A stretch of 64,000 nt of DNA from Terasakiispira papahanaumokuakeensis (GCF_001709345.1 NZ_MDTQ01000001.1:1956584-2020583), one strand, 5' to 3'; shown: positions 1 to 10,811, counted from the first letter of the stretch. A program made the numbers and translations. The notes: a model not told the origin generated them from the sequence alone.

Positions 1-513
1 CTCGGCCTTGGTGCTTCAGGCCCTCACTCAAACGGATACTCACTGATCCGCAAATTGATTGAAGTCAGCGACGCCGATCTGAATATGGCACTGGATGATG
101 GCAAAACACTAGGCGATGCCTTGATGGCTCCGACTCGGATCTATGTCAAATCCCTGTTGAAACTGATTCGGGAAAGCGACATTGATGTCAAAGCGTTATC
201 CCATATTACGGGGGGTGGGCTTTACGAAAACATTCCGCGTGTACTCCCCCAGAACACCTGCGCCAATCTTGACCTGACAGACTACCAGCAACCAGCCGTT
301 TTCAATTGGCTGCAAGAGGCCGGCAATGTGCCAGCACGCGAAATGTACCGCACATTTAACTGCGGTATTGGCATGATTCTGGTGGTCTCTGAAGCACAGG
401 CTGCTGAAGCCAGCACATTACTGGCAGCCGAAGGGGAAACAGTCTACAACCTAGGTCACATCACTGCCCAAACCGGTGATGAGCAAGTCCAGATCAAAGG
501 GGTTGATGCATGA
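1..513 (+). CDS. purM: phosphoribosylformylglycinamidine cyclo-ligase (AIR synthetase), C-terminal part
   Basis: Purine biosynthesis step 5: ATP-dependent closure of FGAM to aminoimidazole ribonucleotide. The reading frame is open from base 1, so the N-terminal half lies outside the window. Visible hallmarks are the SGPHSNGYSLIRK segment at the very start and the GGGLYENIPRVLP segment, both conserved in the PurM C-terminal AIRS domain, and the MYRTFNCGIGM stretch. The stop codon overlaps the purN start in an ATGA, so the two genes are translationally coupled, the usual purMN arrangement in gammaproteobacteria. Confidence 0.97.
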   Translation, partial: LGLGASGPHSNGYSLIRKLIEVSDADLNMALDDGKTLGDALMAPTRIYVKSLLKLIRESDIDVKALSHITGGGLYENIPRVLPQNTCANLDLTDYQQPAVFNWLQEAGNVPAREMYRTFNCGIGMILVVSEAQAAEASTLLAAEGETVYNLGHITAQTGDEQVQIKGVDA

Positions 514-1169
514 GCACCGGCAACATTGTGGTGCTGGTATCAGGCAATGGCAGCAACCTTCAAGCATTGATTGATGCAGCAACAACAGGCGAAGGCCTTG
601 GTAACGGCCGCATTGCGGCCGTCATCAGCAGCCAGGCCGATGCCTTTGCGCTTGAGCGCGCGCGCCAAGCCGACATCACCACCCAAGTCGTTGAACATAA
701 ACAGCACACAGATCGTCGACAATACGACCAGGCACTGAAGCATGCGATAGATGAATACCAGCCAGACCTGATTGTACTGGCGGGCTTCATGCGTATTTTA
801 ACGCCTGAATTTGTGATGCATTACATGGGCCGGTTACTGAACATTCATCCATCACTGCTGCCGAAATATCCTGGGCTCAACACCCATCAGCAAGTATTAG
901 ATGCTGGCGACGACACCCATGGCTGCTCGGTACATTTCGTCACCGAAACACTGGATGGCGGCCCAGTGATCGCTCAAGCCAGTCTGCCAGTTGAACACGA
1001 CGACGACCCAGAACAACTCAAGCAGCGCGTTCACACACTTGAACATCTGCTCTATCCGATCGTCGTACGCTGGTTCATGCTGGGACGGCTTCAAATGGAA
1101 GGCAACCAAGCCTTATTTGACGGCATTGAGCTCCCCCCCAGCGGCGTCATGCTGCCTGATAGTCACTAA
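510..1169 (+). CDS. purN: phosphoribosylglycinamide formyltransferase
   Basis: Transfers a formyl group from 10-formyl-THF to GAR (purine step 3), cytosolic. The 219-residue length is typical for PurN. The N-terminus has the VLVSGNGSNLQALI phosphate-binding loop, and the LNIHPSLLPKYPG motif carries the catalytic Asn and His. The HGCSVHFVTETLDGGPVI segment supplies the catalytic Asp region. The ATG start overlaps the purM stop (ATGA). No clear terminator was found directly downstream; a 389-base spacer follows before thrS. Confidence 0.97.
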   Translation: MSTGNIVVLVSGNGSNLQALIDAATTGEGLGNGRIAAVISSQADAFALERARQADITTQVVEHKQHTDRRQYDQALKHAIDEYQPDLIVLAGFMRILTPEFVMHYMGRLLNIHPSLLPKYPGLNTHQQVLDAGDDTHGCSVHFVTETLDGGPVIAQASLPVEHDDDPEQLKQRVHTLEHLLYPIVVRWFMLGRLQMEGNQALFDGIELPPSGVMLPDSH

Positions 1170-1244
1170 CCGTGAGGCTTCAGTCACCCGCTCACAAACT
1201 CTAAAACATGCGCTCTGGAAACATGCCCCTGTAAACTCTGGCAA

Positions 1245-1280
1245 AATTCCTAGGTACAATTCCTAGGTACAATTCCTCGG
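1245..1280. repeat. 13-bp tandem repeat, about 2.8 copies
   Basis: Two perfect copies of AATTCCTAGGTAC (1245-1257 and 1258-1270) are followed by a partial third copy with one change (AATTCCTCGG, 1271-1280). Each unit contains a CCTAGG palindrome. It lies in the purN-thrS spacer. The spacer also has a 9-bp inverted repeat (GCGCTCTGG at 1210-1218, CCAGAGCGC at 1308-1316) bracketing the tandem array. Function unknown; replication slippage or a regulator-binding array are both possible. Confidence 0.7.
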
Positions 1281-1303
1281 CACGATAGTCAGTCGCCAAG
1301 GCA

Positions 1304-1438
1304 TTATCCAGAGCGCCATTTCAATGCAGCCTCCAGCTCACTGACCTCTTGACGACCACCACGCATTTCGCCGTGAAACCATACTGGACAGCTCACCACG
1401 CAAGTGACAAGATACTTGCCCTCAACGACCCACTGCAT
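1304..1438 (-). CDS. possible small ORF or gene remnant (44 aa), unrecognised
   Basis: On the minus strand an open frame of about 70 codons ends at 1304. The only ATG inside it is at 1438, giving 44 residues that start MQWVVEGKYLVTCVV and end LKWRSG. The composition looks protein-like (hydrophobic strand, two Cys, acidic helix EVSELEAALK), and the open frame continues upstream of the ATG for another ~27 codons without a start. It may be a degraded gene, a small protein, or chance. No good ribosome-binding site is visible. I do not recognise a family. Confidence 0.2.
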   Translation of the reverse strand: MQWVVEGKYLVTCVVSCPVWFHGEMRGGRQEVSELEAALKWRSG

Positions 1439-1558
1439 GCCTTGATGCTTGCCATGTAGCGTGTTGCCATTGTCAGGCAGCCCGCATGGAGGGCCTTGGT
1501 ATGCGCTTCACTCACATGCGCCCCTTGGTATGGTGCGCCACTGAGACTAGGACCTATC

Positions 1559-3451
1559 ATGCCTATTATTACTCTTCCAGACGGCAGTCAACGCAGTTTT
1601 GATGCCCCCGTAACCATCATGCAGGTGGCCGAATCAATCGGTGCAGGCTTGGCTAAAGCCACCCTCGCGGGCAAAATCGAAGGAAAACTGCTTGATGCCA
1701 GCCACACCATCACCGAAGATGCGAGCTTAACACTGATCACCGGACGTGATGATGAAGGTCTGGAAGTCCTCCGCCATTCTTGCGCCCACTTACTGGCAAT
1801 GGCAGTCAAAGAGCTCTACCCGAGCGCACAGGTCACTATCGGGCCAGTGATCGACAATGGCTTCTATTACGACTTTGATTTTGAGCGTGGTTTCACGCCG
1901 GAAGATCTTCAAGCCATTGAAAAACGCATGAAAGAACTGGCCAAAAAAGACTTGCCAGTCAAGCGTTTCCTCATGAGCCGGGAAGAAGCCATCCCATTTT
2001 TTGAAGAAATGGGCGAGCACTACAAAGCCGAAATCATTCGTGACATCCCTCACAATGAAACCTTGTCATTTTATCAACAAGGCGATTTCATTGATTTGTG
2101 TCGCGGCCCGCACGTCCCATCAACCGGGCGCTTGAAAGTATTCAAGCTGATGAAAGTAGCAGGTGCATACTGGCGTGGCGATTCCAGTAACCGCATGCTT
2201 CAGCGTATCTATGGCACCTGCTGGTCAGACAAAAAAGACCTTAAAGACTATCTTTTTCGCCTCGAAGAAGCCGAAAAACGAGATCACCGTAAACTGGCCA
2301 AACGCTTGGACCTCTTCCATATCCAGGATGAAGCACCAGGCATGGTGTTCTGGCATGCCAATGGCTGGACACTGTATCAACAGCTTGAGCAATACATGCG
2401 CAAGGTTCTTCGCACCAACCAATATGTCGAAGTGAAGACCCCGCAGGTTGTCGACCGCCAACTATGGGAGAAATCAGGGCACTGGGAACATTACCATGAG
2501 AACATGTTCACCACCCAATCGGAAAATCGCGATTATGCGGTCAAACCGATGAACTGCCCCTGTCACCTGCAGATTTATAACCAGGGCCTCAAAAGCTACC
2601 GTGACCTGCCTATCCGGATGGCAGAATTCGGCTCTTGTCACCGTAACGAGCCCTCAGGTTCGCTGCATGGCCTGATGCGTGTTCGCGGCTTCACTCAGGA
2701 TGATGCCCATATTTTCTGCACCGAAGGTCAAATGGAAAGTGAGGCGGCTGATTTTATTCGCCTCACACTCGCCGTTTATAAAGACTTTGGTTTCGAAGAT
2801 ATCCAGCTGAAGCTCTCCACTCGTCCAGAAAGCCGTATCGGCGATGACGCACTATGGGACAAGGCTGAGCATGCACTGGAACAGGCGCTCAACGAAATTG
2901 GCCTCCCCTGGGATCTACAGCCCGGCGAAGGGGCTTTTTACGGGCCCAAGATCGAATTCACATTGCGTGACTGTCTCGGTCGAAACTGGCAATGTGGCAC
3001 ACTACAGTTGGACTTCATGCTGCCAGAGCGGCTAGGTGCGCAATATGTCGCAGAAGACGGCAATCGCAAGACGCCTGTTATGCTGCACCGCGCAATCCTG
3101 GGATCCTTTGAACGTTTCATCGGCATTCTAATCGAACACCATGCGGGTGACTTACCCACTTGGCTGTCCCCGATACAAGCGTCGATCCTGAATATCACGG
3201 ATAATCAGGCCGAATATTGTCGTGAATTGCAGTCAAAATTGCAGAAAGCCGAAATTAGAGTCGATCTTGACTTGAGAAACGAGAAAATCGGCTTTAAAAT
3301 CCGTGAGCATACCCTAGCCAAGGTACCTTATTTACTGGTCATTGGTGATAAGGAAGTAGAATCCGGAACCGTGGCCGTGAGAACTCGCCATGGTGAAGAT
3401 TTGGGCAGCATGGATATTGAGACATTGCTGGCCCGCCTGAGCGAACGCTAG
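1559..3451 (+). CDS. thrS: threonine--tRNA ligase
   Basis: Class II aminoacyl-tRNA synthetase charging tRNA-Thr. The 630-residue product starts [14 protein letters not shown], the conserved beginning of the TGS domain (residues ~1-62). It is followed by the editing/SAD domain with the [11 protein letters not shown] zinc/editing motif (HxxxH, ~73-77), the catalytic core with [20 protein letters not shown] and [20 protein letters not shown], and a C-terminal anticodon-binding domain. The frame is open 21 codons further upstream, but the family N-terminus fixes the ATG at 1559. It is the first gene of the thrS-infC-rpmI-rplT block. E. coli ThrS represses its own translation through a structured leader. 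Whether the spacer here does the same cannot be seen directly. Confidence 0.98.
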   Translation: MPIITLPDGSQRSFDAPVTIMQVAESIGAGLAKATLAGKIEGKLLDASHTITEDASLTLITGRDDEGLEVLRHSCAHLLAMAVKELYPSAQVTIGPVIDNGFYYDFDFERGFTPEDLQAIEKRMKELAKKDLPVKRFLMSREEAIPFFEEMGEHYKAEIIRDIPHNETLSFYQQGDFIDLCRGPHVPSTGRLKVFKLMKVAGAYWRGDSSNRMLQRIYGTCWSDKKDLKDYLFRLEEAEKRDHRKLAKRLDLFHIQDEAPGMVFWHANGWTLYQQLEQYMRKVLRTNQYVEVKTPQVVDRQLWEKSGHWEHYHENMFTTQSENRDYAVKPMNCPCHLQIYNQGLKSYRDLPIRMAEFGSCHRNEPSGSLHGLMRVRGFTQDDAHIFCTEGQMESEAADFIRLTLAVYKDFGFEDIQLKLSTRPESRIGDDALWDKAEHALEQALNEIGLPWDLQPGEGAFYGPKIEFTLRDCLGRNWQCGTLQLDFMLPERLGAQYVAEDGNRKTPVMLHRAILGSFERFIGILIEHHAGDLPTWLSPIQASILNITDNQAEYCRELQSKLQKAEIRVDLDLRNEKIGFKIREHTLAKVPYLLVIGDKEVESGTVAVRTRHGEDLGSMDIETLLARLSER

Positions 3452-3452
3452 G

Positions 3453-3537
3453 CATTTGGGCACTGGCACTAAAGTATTATCTGCATTGAGCAACATAGAT
3501 AATAAGCTCATTGATAATTGGCTTAAGTGCCCAAATG
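3453..3537 (+). promoter_or_regulatory. nested hairpin in the thrS-infC spacer
   Basis: A perfect 12-bp inverted repeat (CATTTGGGCACT at 3453-3464 with AGTGCCCAAATG at 3526-3537) encloses a second perfect 8-bp stem (TATTATCT at 3475-3482 with AGATAATA at 3497-3504). It lies between the thrS stop and the infC start, ending 36 bases before the infC initiation codon. There is no T-run, so it does not look like a terminator. A cis-acting RNA element controlling infC translation or mRNA processing is a reasonable inference. Confidence 0.5.
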
Positions 3538-3573
3538 AATATCACGATTACAACAGCGGACGGAGAGAGAGCC

Positions 3574-4122
3574 ATCAAGCGTAACAATAATGCCCGGGGA
3601 CGGGATCCGCGACGGAACCTTCCCCCCATCAACGAGAACATTCGTGCCAAGGAATGCCGCCTAATCGATGCTGACGGTGAACAGGTCGGCGTCGTTCCCC
3701 TGGAGGAAGCGCTCCAGAAGGCCGAAGAAATGGAACTCGACCTTGTACAAATCTCTAATGCAGACCCTATCGTCTGTAAAATTCTGGACTACGGCAAATA
3801 TCTTTTTGAACAAAAGAAAGAAAAAGCTGCCCAGAAGAAAAAACAAAAGCAGATTCAGGTAAAAGAAGTCAAATTCCGTCCTAATACGGATGAAGGCGAC
3901 TATCAGATCAAACTGAGAAACCTGACTCGCTTCATTGAAGAGGGTGACAAGGCCAAGGTAACACTGCGTTTTCGTGGTCGGGAAATGGCCCACCAAGACA
4001 TTGGCCGTCGCCTCTTCGATCGCATTGAAGAAGAATTGGGGGATCTCGTGGTTGTAGAATCACGCCCTCGCCTGGAAGGGCGTCAGATGATTATGATGCT
4101 CGCTCCGAAGAAGAAGAAATGA
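3574..4122 (+). CDS. infC: translation initiation factor IF-3, non-canonical ATC start
   Basis: IF-3 binds the 30S subunit and proofreads start-codon and initiator-tRNA selection. The body is unmistakable: [15 protein letters not shown], the lysine-rich linker [33 protein letters not shown] and the C-terminal [16 protein letters not shown]. The open frame has an ATG far upstream (3535), but a strong Shine-Dalgarno (GGAGAGAG, 3562-3569) sits 4 bases before an in-frame ATC at 3574. That start gives 182 residues (IKRNNNARG... read as Met), the normal family length. Rare ATT/ATC starts are the established basis of infC autoregulation in enterics and relatives, because IF-3 discriminates against non-canonical starts. 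The start is therefore predicted, not proven. Confidence 0.95.
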   Translation: MKRNNNARGRDPRRNLPPINENIRAKECRLIDADGEQVGVVPLEEALQKAEEMELDLVQISNADPIVCKILDYGKYLFEQKKEKAAQKKKQKQIQVKEVKFRPNTDEGDYQIKLRNLTRFIEEGDKAKVTLRFRGREMAHQDIGRRLFDRIEEELGDLVVVESRPRLEGRQMIMMLAPKKKK

Positions 4123-4415
4123 CCTGCTGATGCCGACTCAGGTCAGCTTCTGACAATGCAAAAGTCTTGCAAGCAAGGGACTCAAAGCAGCACCTTGAAG
4201 GACTTTAATTTGTTTAGTCGCTGTCATTGAGGCTAAGGCCAGCGACATCCGGCATTTTGAACTAAAAGAGATGTCAATCAGTGACTTGAGCAGTAATCAA
4301 GTTTCGAATATTGATAGTCTCTTGAGGTTTGAAGTGTCGGCTCTGTCTTAAGGGCCCGGGTCATGCCCAATCCCTAGAATGCATGGTTATCATGCGCATG
4401 TGGAGTTAATGAGAA
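4123..4415 (+). promoter_or_regulatory. infC-rpmI spacer, candidate L20 leader or internal promoter region
   Basis: This 293-base gap is long for a ribosomal operon. It contains a 6-bp stem right after the infC stop (GACCTG 4121-4126 with CAGGTC 4139-4144), a GTCAG-CTT-CTGAC hairpin (4142-4154), and complementary stretches around 4269-4279 and 4311-4322. L20-binding leaders that repress rpmI-rplT are known at this place in E. coli and Bacillus, with different architectures. I can see structure but cannot fold it or match it to a family. Confidence 0.35.
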
Positions 4416-4610
4416 ATGCCTAAGATCAAATCTAACAGTGGTGCGCGTAAGCGCTTCAAACCCACGGCTAAGGGCTTCAAGCATAAGCAGTCCTTCCGTA
4501 GCCATATCCTGACCAAGAAAAGCCCCAAGCGTAAGCGTCAGCTGCGCGGCATGCAGATGATTGCTGCAGCCGATGTGCCGCTGATTAAGCGCATGCTGCC
4601 GACCGTCTAA
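4416..4610 (+). CDS. rpmI: 50S ribosomal protein bL35
   Basis: The 64-residue, very basic protein begins [15 protein letters not shown], the conserved bL35 start, and has the [20 protein letters not shown] core. The ribosome-binding site GGAG precedes the ATG. It sits between infC and rplT as in nearly all bacteria. L35 binds 23S rRNA in the large subunit. Confidence 0.98.
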   Translation: MPKIKSNSGARKRFKPTAKGFKHKQSFRSHILTKKSPKRKRQLRGMQMIAAADVPLIKRMLPTV

Positions 4611-4675
4611 GGTTCTTTTTTGTATTTTCGCATTCCGGCCAAGCCGGTCGTGCAATTGTCAGGAGTTAAATTACT

Positions 4676-5032
4676 ATGGCACGTGTAAAACGTGGTGTTC
4701 AGGCGCGTCGTCGTCACAAGAAGATTCTGAAGCAGGCCAAGGGTTATTACGGTGCTCGTAGCCGTGTATTCCGCGTTGCTAAACAGGCTGTAATCAAAGC
4801 CGGTCAATATGCTTATCGTGACCGTCGTGTCCGTAAGCGTCAGTTCCGCGCTCTGTGGATTGCCCGTATCAACGCTGGCGCCCGCAATAACGGTCTGTCT
4901 TACAGCCGTCTGATCAATGGCCTGAAAAAAGCCCAGATCGCAATCGATCGTAAGGTACTGGCTGATATCGCAGTACATGATCAGAAAGCTTTTGCAGCGA
5001 TTGTCGAGAAGGCCAAAGCTGCTCTGGCATAA
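4676..5032 (+). CDS. rplT: 50S ribosomal protein bL20
   Basis: The 118-residue protein is of standard length. It starts [19 protein letters not shown] and has the [15 protein letters not shown] and [15 protein letters not shown] motifs. L20 is an early 23S rRNA-binding assembly protein, and in E. coli it represses its own operon. A 5-bp hairpin (CCGGC-CAA-GCCGG, 4635-4647) lies in the 65-base rpmI-rplT gap, just before the AGGAG ribosome-binding site. Confidence 0.98.
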   Translation: MARVKRGVQARRRHKKILKQAKGYYGARSRVFRVAKQAVIKAGQYAYRDRRVRKRQFRALWIARINAGARNNGLSYSRLINGLKKAQIAIDRKVLADIAVHDQKAFAAIVEKAKAALA

Positions 5033-5091
5033 TTCAGATGACCTTTCATGGCTAATGACGTATTGATTAGCGATGAACATCATCCGAATCT

Positions 5092-5125
5092 AAAGGGGGA
5101 AGAGCAGCGCTCTTCCCCCTTTTTA
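5092..5125 (+). terminator. rho-independent terminator after rplT
   Basis: Near-perfect hairpin: AAAGGGGGAAGAGC, loop AGC, then GCTCTTCCCCCTTTTT followed by ATTT. It is the strongest terminator in the region and separates the infC-rplT unit from pheST. In E. coli pheST expression depends on partial readthrough and attenuation. Here the pheS gene starts 157 bases later. Confidence 0.92.
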
Positions 5126-5278
5126 TTTATTTCAATCGATTACATTCAGAAGTCGAGTCAAAGCGGGCACACCGGACATATCGGCTCTCGCAGGTAGGTC
5201 AATAAAATAAATGTACCACTTTTATTTCATTGGCCTGGGCTGGACATCTCTTTTAATAACAGCGGTTTTTGGAGTTAG

Positions 5279-6265
<987 letters not shown>

Positions 6266-6330
6266 CTTGAACTCATAACGCACCTTAATTTCGCCATTTA
6301 GCCCTTTCAAGATGACAGGATTGAAGATCA

Positions 6331-8706
6331 ATGAAATTCAGTGAACAGTGGCTGCGTGAGTGGGTGAACCCGCAGCTAGATTCCACCGCACTAGAGAGCT
6401 TGCTATCGTTGGCCGGTTTGGAAGTTGACGATTTGACCCCTGCAGCAGGCGCATTCAGCGGTGTGGTCGTGGGGGAAATTATTCAAGCTGAGCCCCACCC
6501 CAATGCCGATAAGTTACAGGTATGTACCGTCAATAACGGACAAGAGCAGATACAAGTGGTCTGCGGGGCTCCCAATGCGCGTCCTAGCCTAAAAACCGCC
6601 TTTGCACAGGTCGGTGCAGTACTCCCTGGCGACTTTAAAATTAAAAAAGCCAAACTGCGTCAAGTTGAATCCTTTGGCATGCTCAGTTCAGAAAAAGAGC
6701 TGGGAATCTCGGAAGAAAATGCCGGCATCATGGAGCTCGCAGCCGATGCGCCGGTCGGTACAGACCTTCGAGATTACCTGCAACTGGATGATCAAATTTT
6801 TGATGTCGATTTGACCCCTAACCGAGCAGACTGCCTCTCACTATCCGGCATGGCGCGCGAAGTCGGTGTAATCACTCGACAGGATGTTCAGTCCCCACAG
6901 GTGGAAGAAGTTGAAGCGCAACATGATGAGATATTCCCTATTCAGCTGGATGCACCGCAGGCTTGTCCTCGCTATTTAGGCCGTATCATCAAAGGGGTTA
7001 ATATCCAGGCGACAACCCCGCTATGGATGCGTGAACGCCTACGCCGCAGTGGCATTCGAAGTATTGACCCGGTTGTCGATGTGACGAACTATGTCATGTT
7101 AGAACTGGGGCAGCCGATGCACGCATTCGATCTAGCCCAGCTTTCAGACCGAATTGTTGTGCGCTATGCAGAGCCCGGAGAGCAATTAACCCTGCTGGAT
7201 GACAGCACGCTGACATTAGCGCGCCAAGATCTTGTCATCGCAGATCAGAACAAGGCATTAGCACTTGCCGGTATCATGGGCGGGCAGCACAGCGGCTGTC
7301 ATCTCAATACTCAAGATATTTTTCTGGAAGTCGCCTACTTCGACCCAATTGCCATGGCCGGGCGTGCTCGAGCCCATGGACTGCACACGGACTCATCACA
7401 TCGTTTCGAACGAGGTGTCGACTTCAAACTGCAACATCAGGCAATGGCCCGTGCGACAGCCTTATTACTAGAGATTGCAGGCGGCCAGCCGGGCCCCATC
7501 AATGAAGCCGTGAGCGAGGGCGACTTACCCACCCGCACACCGGTCATATTACGTAAAGACCGCCTCGCTCAATTGCTGGCCGTACGCCTTGAAGATGCCA
7601 ACGTTGCCGACATCCTCACACGGTTAGGATTAATCGTGACCGATAAGGGCGATCACTGGTACGCAGAGGTTCCCAGTTATCGCTTCGACATCACCCTCGA
7701 AGTCGATCTGATCGAAGAAGTGGCCCGGATTTACGGCTATGACAACTTACCGGTCACCGCACCCCGATCCGAAATGCGCATGCAGGGTCAACAAGAGTCT
7801 CTCCGCCCCTTACGACGCCTCAGAGAGCAATTAGTGGCCAATGGCTATCAGGAAGCCGTGACTTACAGCTTCATTGACCCTAAGTGGTCCACCTTGTTTG
7901 ATCCTGAACATCCCCCTATTCCGCTCGCCAATCCGATTTCAACAGACTTAGCGGTCATGCGCACCAGCCTGTTACCTGGATTGGTCAAAGCGCTGCTGCA
8001 TAATCAGAAACGGCAACAACCCCGCGTTCGCTTGTTTGAAACAGGCCTGCGCTTCATCCGCGATGGGGAACAAACCGAACAGACGCCCATGCTGTCAGTA
8101 CTGGCGAGCGGTAATCGCCTGCCCGAAAGCTGGCACGGCGAGGAAGCCCCGGTTGATTTTTATGACCTCAAAGGTGATCTGGAATCCATCTTGGAAGCGA
8201 CGGGCGAAGTTGATCGATTCAGCTTTGAAACCGCTGAACATCCAGCGCTTCATCCGGGCCAGAGCGCACGTATTCTGAAAGATGATCAGGCGGTTGGTTG
8301 GATCGGTGCGCTACACCCAGCGCTATGCCAAACACTGGAAATCAAAGGTCGCCCACTCGTCTTTGAAATCACACTGGAAGCCATTCAGGAACGTCAGGTC
8401 ACGCATTTTGAAGCAATTTCAAAATATCCTGAAATGCGGCGCGATCTTGCCGTTCTAGTGGAAGCGTCATTACCTGTCGCCAAACTCTTGGATGTCGTTC
8501 GCCAATCCACTGATGAAACCTTAGTCGACCTACGCCTATTTGATGTTTATCAAGGCCAAGGGGTGCCAGAAGGACAGAAGAGCCTTGCTTTAGGCTTGAC
8601 CTGGCAGCATCCATCGCGCACTCTTACAGATGATGAAATCAATGCGCAGGTCGAAGCTGTCGTAACATCGTTACAGGAGCGCTTCGCTGCAACGCTGAGA
8701 AGCTGA
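6331..8706 (+). CDS. pheT: phenylalanine--tRNA ligase beta subunit
   Basis: The 791-residue PheRS beta subunit provides editing and tRNA binding. An N-terminal tRNA-binding (EMAP-like) domain (residues ~40-150, with [11 protein letters not shown]) is followed by the B3/B4 editing domain (~215-390, with [20 protein letters not shown]), the B5 domain (~400-475), a core pseudo-catalytic fold, and the C-terminal FDX-ACB anticodon domain (~697-790, with [16 protein letters not shown]). Full length and undisturbed. ihfA follows after 20 bases in the same operon. Confidence 0.98.
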   Translation: MKFSEQWLREWVNPQLDSTALESLLSLAGLEVDDLTPAAGAFSGVVVGEIIQAEPHPNADKLQVCTVNNGQEQIQVVCGAPNARPSLKTAFAQVGAVLPGDFKIKKAKLRQVESFGMLSSEKELGISEENAGIMELAADAPVGTDLRDYLQLDDQIFDVDLTPNRADCLSLSGMAREVGVITRQDVQSPQVEEVEAQHDEIFPIQLDAPQACPRYLGRIIKGVNIQATTPLWMRERLRRSGIRSIDPVVDVTNYVMLELGQPMHAFDLAQLSDRIVVRYAEPGEQLTLLDDSTLTLARQDLVIADQNKALALAGIMGGQHSGCHLNTQDIFLEVAYFDPIAMAGRARAHGLHTDSSHRFERGVDFKLQHQAMARATALLLEIAGGQPGPINEAVSEGDLPTRTPVILRKDRLAQLLAVRLEDANVADILTRLGLIVTDKGDHWYAEVPSYRFDITLEVDLIEEVARIYGYDNLPVTAPRSEMRMQGQQESLRPLRRLREQLVANGYQEAVTYSFIDPKWSTLFDPEHPPIPLANPISTDLAVMRTSLLPGLVKALLHNQKRQQPRVRLFETGLRFIRDGEQTEQTPMLSVLASGNRLPESWHGEEAPVDFYDLKGDLESILEATGEVDRFSFETAEHPALHPGQSARILKDDQAVGWIGALHPALCQTLEIKGRPLVFEITLEAIQERQVTHFEAISKYPEMRRDLAVLVEASLPVAKLLDVVRQSTDETLVDLRLFDVYQGQGVPEGQKSLALGLTWQHPSRTLTDDEINAQVEAVVTSLQERFAATLRS

Positions 8707-8726
8707 CAGATGCTGAGGAGCCAGCC

Positions 8727-9041
8727 ATGGGTGCGCTAACCAAAGCTGAGATGGCAGAGAAACTCTATAATGAACTGGGCCTCTCTAAACGAGAGGCTAA
8801 AGATATGGTAGAACTCTTTTTCAGCGAGATCCGAGAATGCTTGCGTGAAAACGAGCAGGTTAAACTTTCCGGCTTTGGAAATTTTGACCTACGCGATAAA
8901 CGCCAACGTCCAGGGCGAAATCCCAAAACGGGCGAAGAAATTCCAATTTCAGCACGTCGGGTCGTCACTTTCCGAGCAGGGCAAAAACTCAAAACTCGGA
9001 TCGAATCGCTGGATGAGAGTGATGTTCATGTGACTCATTGA
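8727..9041 (+). CDS. ihfA: integration host factor subunit alpha
   Basis: The 104-residue HU/IHF-family DNA-bending protein starts [21 protein letters not shown] and carries the signature [20 protein letters not shown], including the intercalating proline of the beta arm. A GAGGAG ribosome-binding site precedes the ATG. The position directly downstream of pheT is the conserved ihfA (himA) location. IHF-alpha pairs with IHF-beta, encoded elsewhere. Confidence 0.97.
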   Translation: MGALTKAEMAEKLYNELGLSKREAKDMVELFFSEIRECLRENEQVKLSGFGNFDLRDKRQRPGRNPKTGEEIPISARRVVTFRAGQKLKTRIESLDESDVHVTH

Positions 9042-9077
9042 TGACACTGGTCAGTTTTAGTGTTGCGCATCATGATT

Positions 9078-9104
9078 AAGGGCACCTTCGGGTGCCCTTG
9101 TTGT
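9078..9104 (+). terminator. terminator after ihfA
   Basis: AAGGGCACC-TTCG-GGTGCCCTT is a perfect 9-bp stem with a stable UUCG tetraloop, followed by GTTGTCTC. It lies 36 bases after the ihfA stop. The T tail is weak but the position and stem are convincing. Confidence 0.8.
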
Positions 9105-9185
9105 CTCTATGCTACCGACATTGCGCGACCCACAGGCAAGTCACGATTGTTTTCGATACGAGATAATGACTCAGGGAAATATGAC

Positions 9186-9851
9186 ATGTTCAAACTGACC
9201 CGCGCATTAACACTCATGCTCATGGCGATCGTTATCACAGGATGTTCCAGTCAGGCTGGTTTTGTCACAACACAGGATCCGGATACGCCTGTAACGTCGC
9301 TCCAACAATTGACGATTCTGGCATCTGGAGACTTTCCACTAGCGCACCGGCCAGCCATCGAAAAGCAGTTATGCTGGTATATTCAAGGTCAGATCTCACG
9401 TTGCGAGGGATATAGCGATGCCATCGAGCCCCCTACTCGATATCGAGAACTCTCCTCTAAAGCCTTGGAAGCCCATGCACGCAAACGCGTCAAAGGCCCA
9501 CTATTGATCGTGAGCTGGGTTAAAAATCGCAGTGAGGTCCGTGAATATAACGACGGTGTACGCTGGGGATTTGGTATTGGCACCGGTCGATACTTTGGAT
9601 TAGGCACAACGGTCGGCAATGATGGCCCACCATTAAGGGATCATGATTATGAGCTCACACTCTGGCAACCGAATGAGCAACATCCTAGTTGGTTAGCTAA
9701 TGCGCGTGCACGCAGTCGATCAGCCGCTGATGATATTGATGGCTCGGCCATAGGTCAGCTCGGACGAGGAATCGAACAAACGCTCACCGAACAAGGTTGG
9801 CTGGCACCAGCGAAAAGCGGTCAAGCATCGGTGGAAGCGTCTACAGAATAA
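9186..9851 (+). CDS. putative lipoprotein of unknown function
   Basis: The start at 9186 gives a clean lipoprotein signal peptide, MFKLTRALTLMLMAIVITGC, with Cys20 as the lipidation site (ITGC lipobox); AGGGAA lies 8 bases upstream. The frame is open further upstream, through the ihfA terminator, which argues against earlier starts. The mature ~200-residue domain has a KGPLLIVSWVKNRSEVREY beta strand and a Gly-rich GFGIGTGRYFGLGTTVG loop, and it ends in an acidic tail. I do not recognise a named family; the overall pattern resembles small DUF4136-like outer-membrane lipoproteins, but that is a guess. It is monocistronic between ihfA and xthA. Confidence 0.8.
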   Translation: MFKLTRALTLMLMAIVITGCSSQAGFVTTQDPDTPVTSLQQLTILASGDFPLAHRPAIEKQLCWYIQGQISRCEGYSDAIEPPTRYRELSSKALEAHARKRVKGPLLIVSWVKNRSEVREYNDGVRWGFGIGTGRYFGLGTTVGNDGPPLRDHDYELTLWQPNEQHPSWLANARARSRSAADDIDGSAIGQLGRGIEQTLTEQGWLAPAKSGQASVEASTE

Positions 9852-9880
9852 TCATGAGCTGTTAAACTGATGATTCGGGT

Positions 9881-9919
9881 TTAAGCTTGGCGAATAGGCA
9901 ATATCAACGCCAAGCTTAA
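9881..9919. terminator. inverted repeat between lipoprotein gene and xthA
   Basis: A perfect 12-bp inverted repeat (TTAAGCTTGGCG 9881-9892, CGCCAAGCTTAA 9908-9919) with a 15-base loop lies 29 bases after the lipoprotein stop. There is no T-run, so it may be a weak terminator, an mRNA-stabilising hairpin or an operator for xthA. Confidence 0.45.
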
Positions 9920-9995
9920 CTTGTCTCAAGACTTGGCTAACGAAGACTGCGTGTCCTCGATTCCACCTGAGCCATAAGCCTTACGGATACCTTGA

Positions 9996-10811
9996 ATGAA
10001 GATCGTCAGTTTCAACATCAATAGTGTACGTGCCCGCCTACATCAGCTACAGACCTTAATTGATCAGCATTCGCCTGAGATTATTGGTCTGCAAGAAACA
10101 AAAGTGGATGATCCAGAATTCCCGCAGCAAGACATTGAAGCGATGGGCTATCACGTCACTTTCCACGGCCAGAAAGGTCACTATGGCGTTGCCCTACTCT
10201 CCAAAGAGCCTGCGACGCACATAGAAAAAGGTTTCCCCACTGAAGATGCTGATGCTCAGCGACGCATGATTATTGGGCGCTGGCAGTGCCCCGATGGCCA
10301 ACCGATAACAGTTCTAAATGGTTACTTCCCCCAGGGGGAAAACATCGAGCACCCAACCAAGTTTCCTTATAAACGGAACTTTTATAGCCATCTGCAGCAA
10401 TACCTAGAGACGCACTTAACGCCAGAAGACCGCGTATTGGTGATTGGCGATTTTAATATCTCGCCCTCAGACCTCGATATCGGTATAGGTGAACCCAATC
10501 GCAAGCGCTGGCTGCGCGAGGGTAAAACCAGCTTTCAGCCTGAGGAAAGAGAATGGCTCTCTAGCTTAGAAAAGTGGGGGCTCTCTGACACCTATCGATA
10601 TCTGCATCCCGCGATCGATGACCGCTTCAGCTGGTTTGATTACCGCAGTAAAGGCTTTGATCGAGAGCCTCGACGAGGACTTAGAATTGATTTATTAATG
10701 GCCTCGCCCGCGTTACTGCCTCACGTTAAGGCCAGCGATGTCGATTATGACATCCGCAGCATGGAAAAACCTTCAGACCACGCCCCAGTATGGACTGAGT
10801 TCAGTTTCTAA
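9996..10811 (+). CDS. xthA: exodeoxyribonuclease III
   Basis: AP endonuclease and 3'-5' exonuclease of base-excision repair, EEP superfamily. All motifs are present in the 271 residues: [13 protein letters not shown] (metal-binding Asn), [13 protein letters not shown] (metal-binding Glu), [24 protein letters not shown] (catalytic Asp/Asn), [12 protein letters not shown] and the C-terminal SDHAPVW (catalytic Asp-His). Length matches E. coli Xth (268). Confidence 0.96.
   Translation: MKIVSFNINSVRARLHQLQTLIDQHSPEIIGLQETKVDDPEFPQQDIEAMGYHVTFHGQKGHYGVALLSKEPATHIEKGFPTEDADAQRRMIIGRWQCPDGQPITVLNGYFPQGENIEHPTKFPYKRNFYSHLQQYLETHLTPEDRVLVIGDFNISPSDLDIGIGEPNRKRWLREGKTSFQPEEREWLSSLEKWGLSDTYRYLHPAIDDRFSWFDYRSKGFDREPRRGLRIDLLMASPALLPHVKASDVDYDIRSMEKPSDHAPVWTEFSF

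Noticed and set aside
1496-1558. Extended thrS start at 1496
   Set aside because: The conserved TGS-domain start MPIITLPDG fixes the ATG at 1559; the upstream residues have no counterpart in ThrRS.
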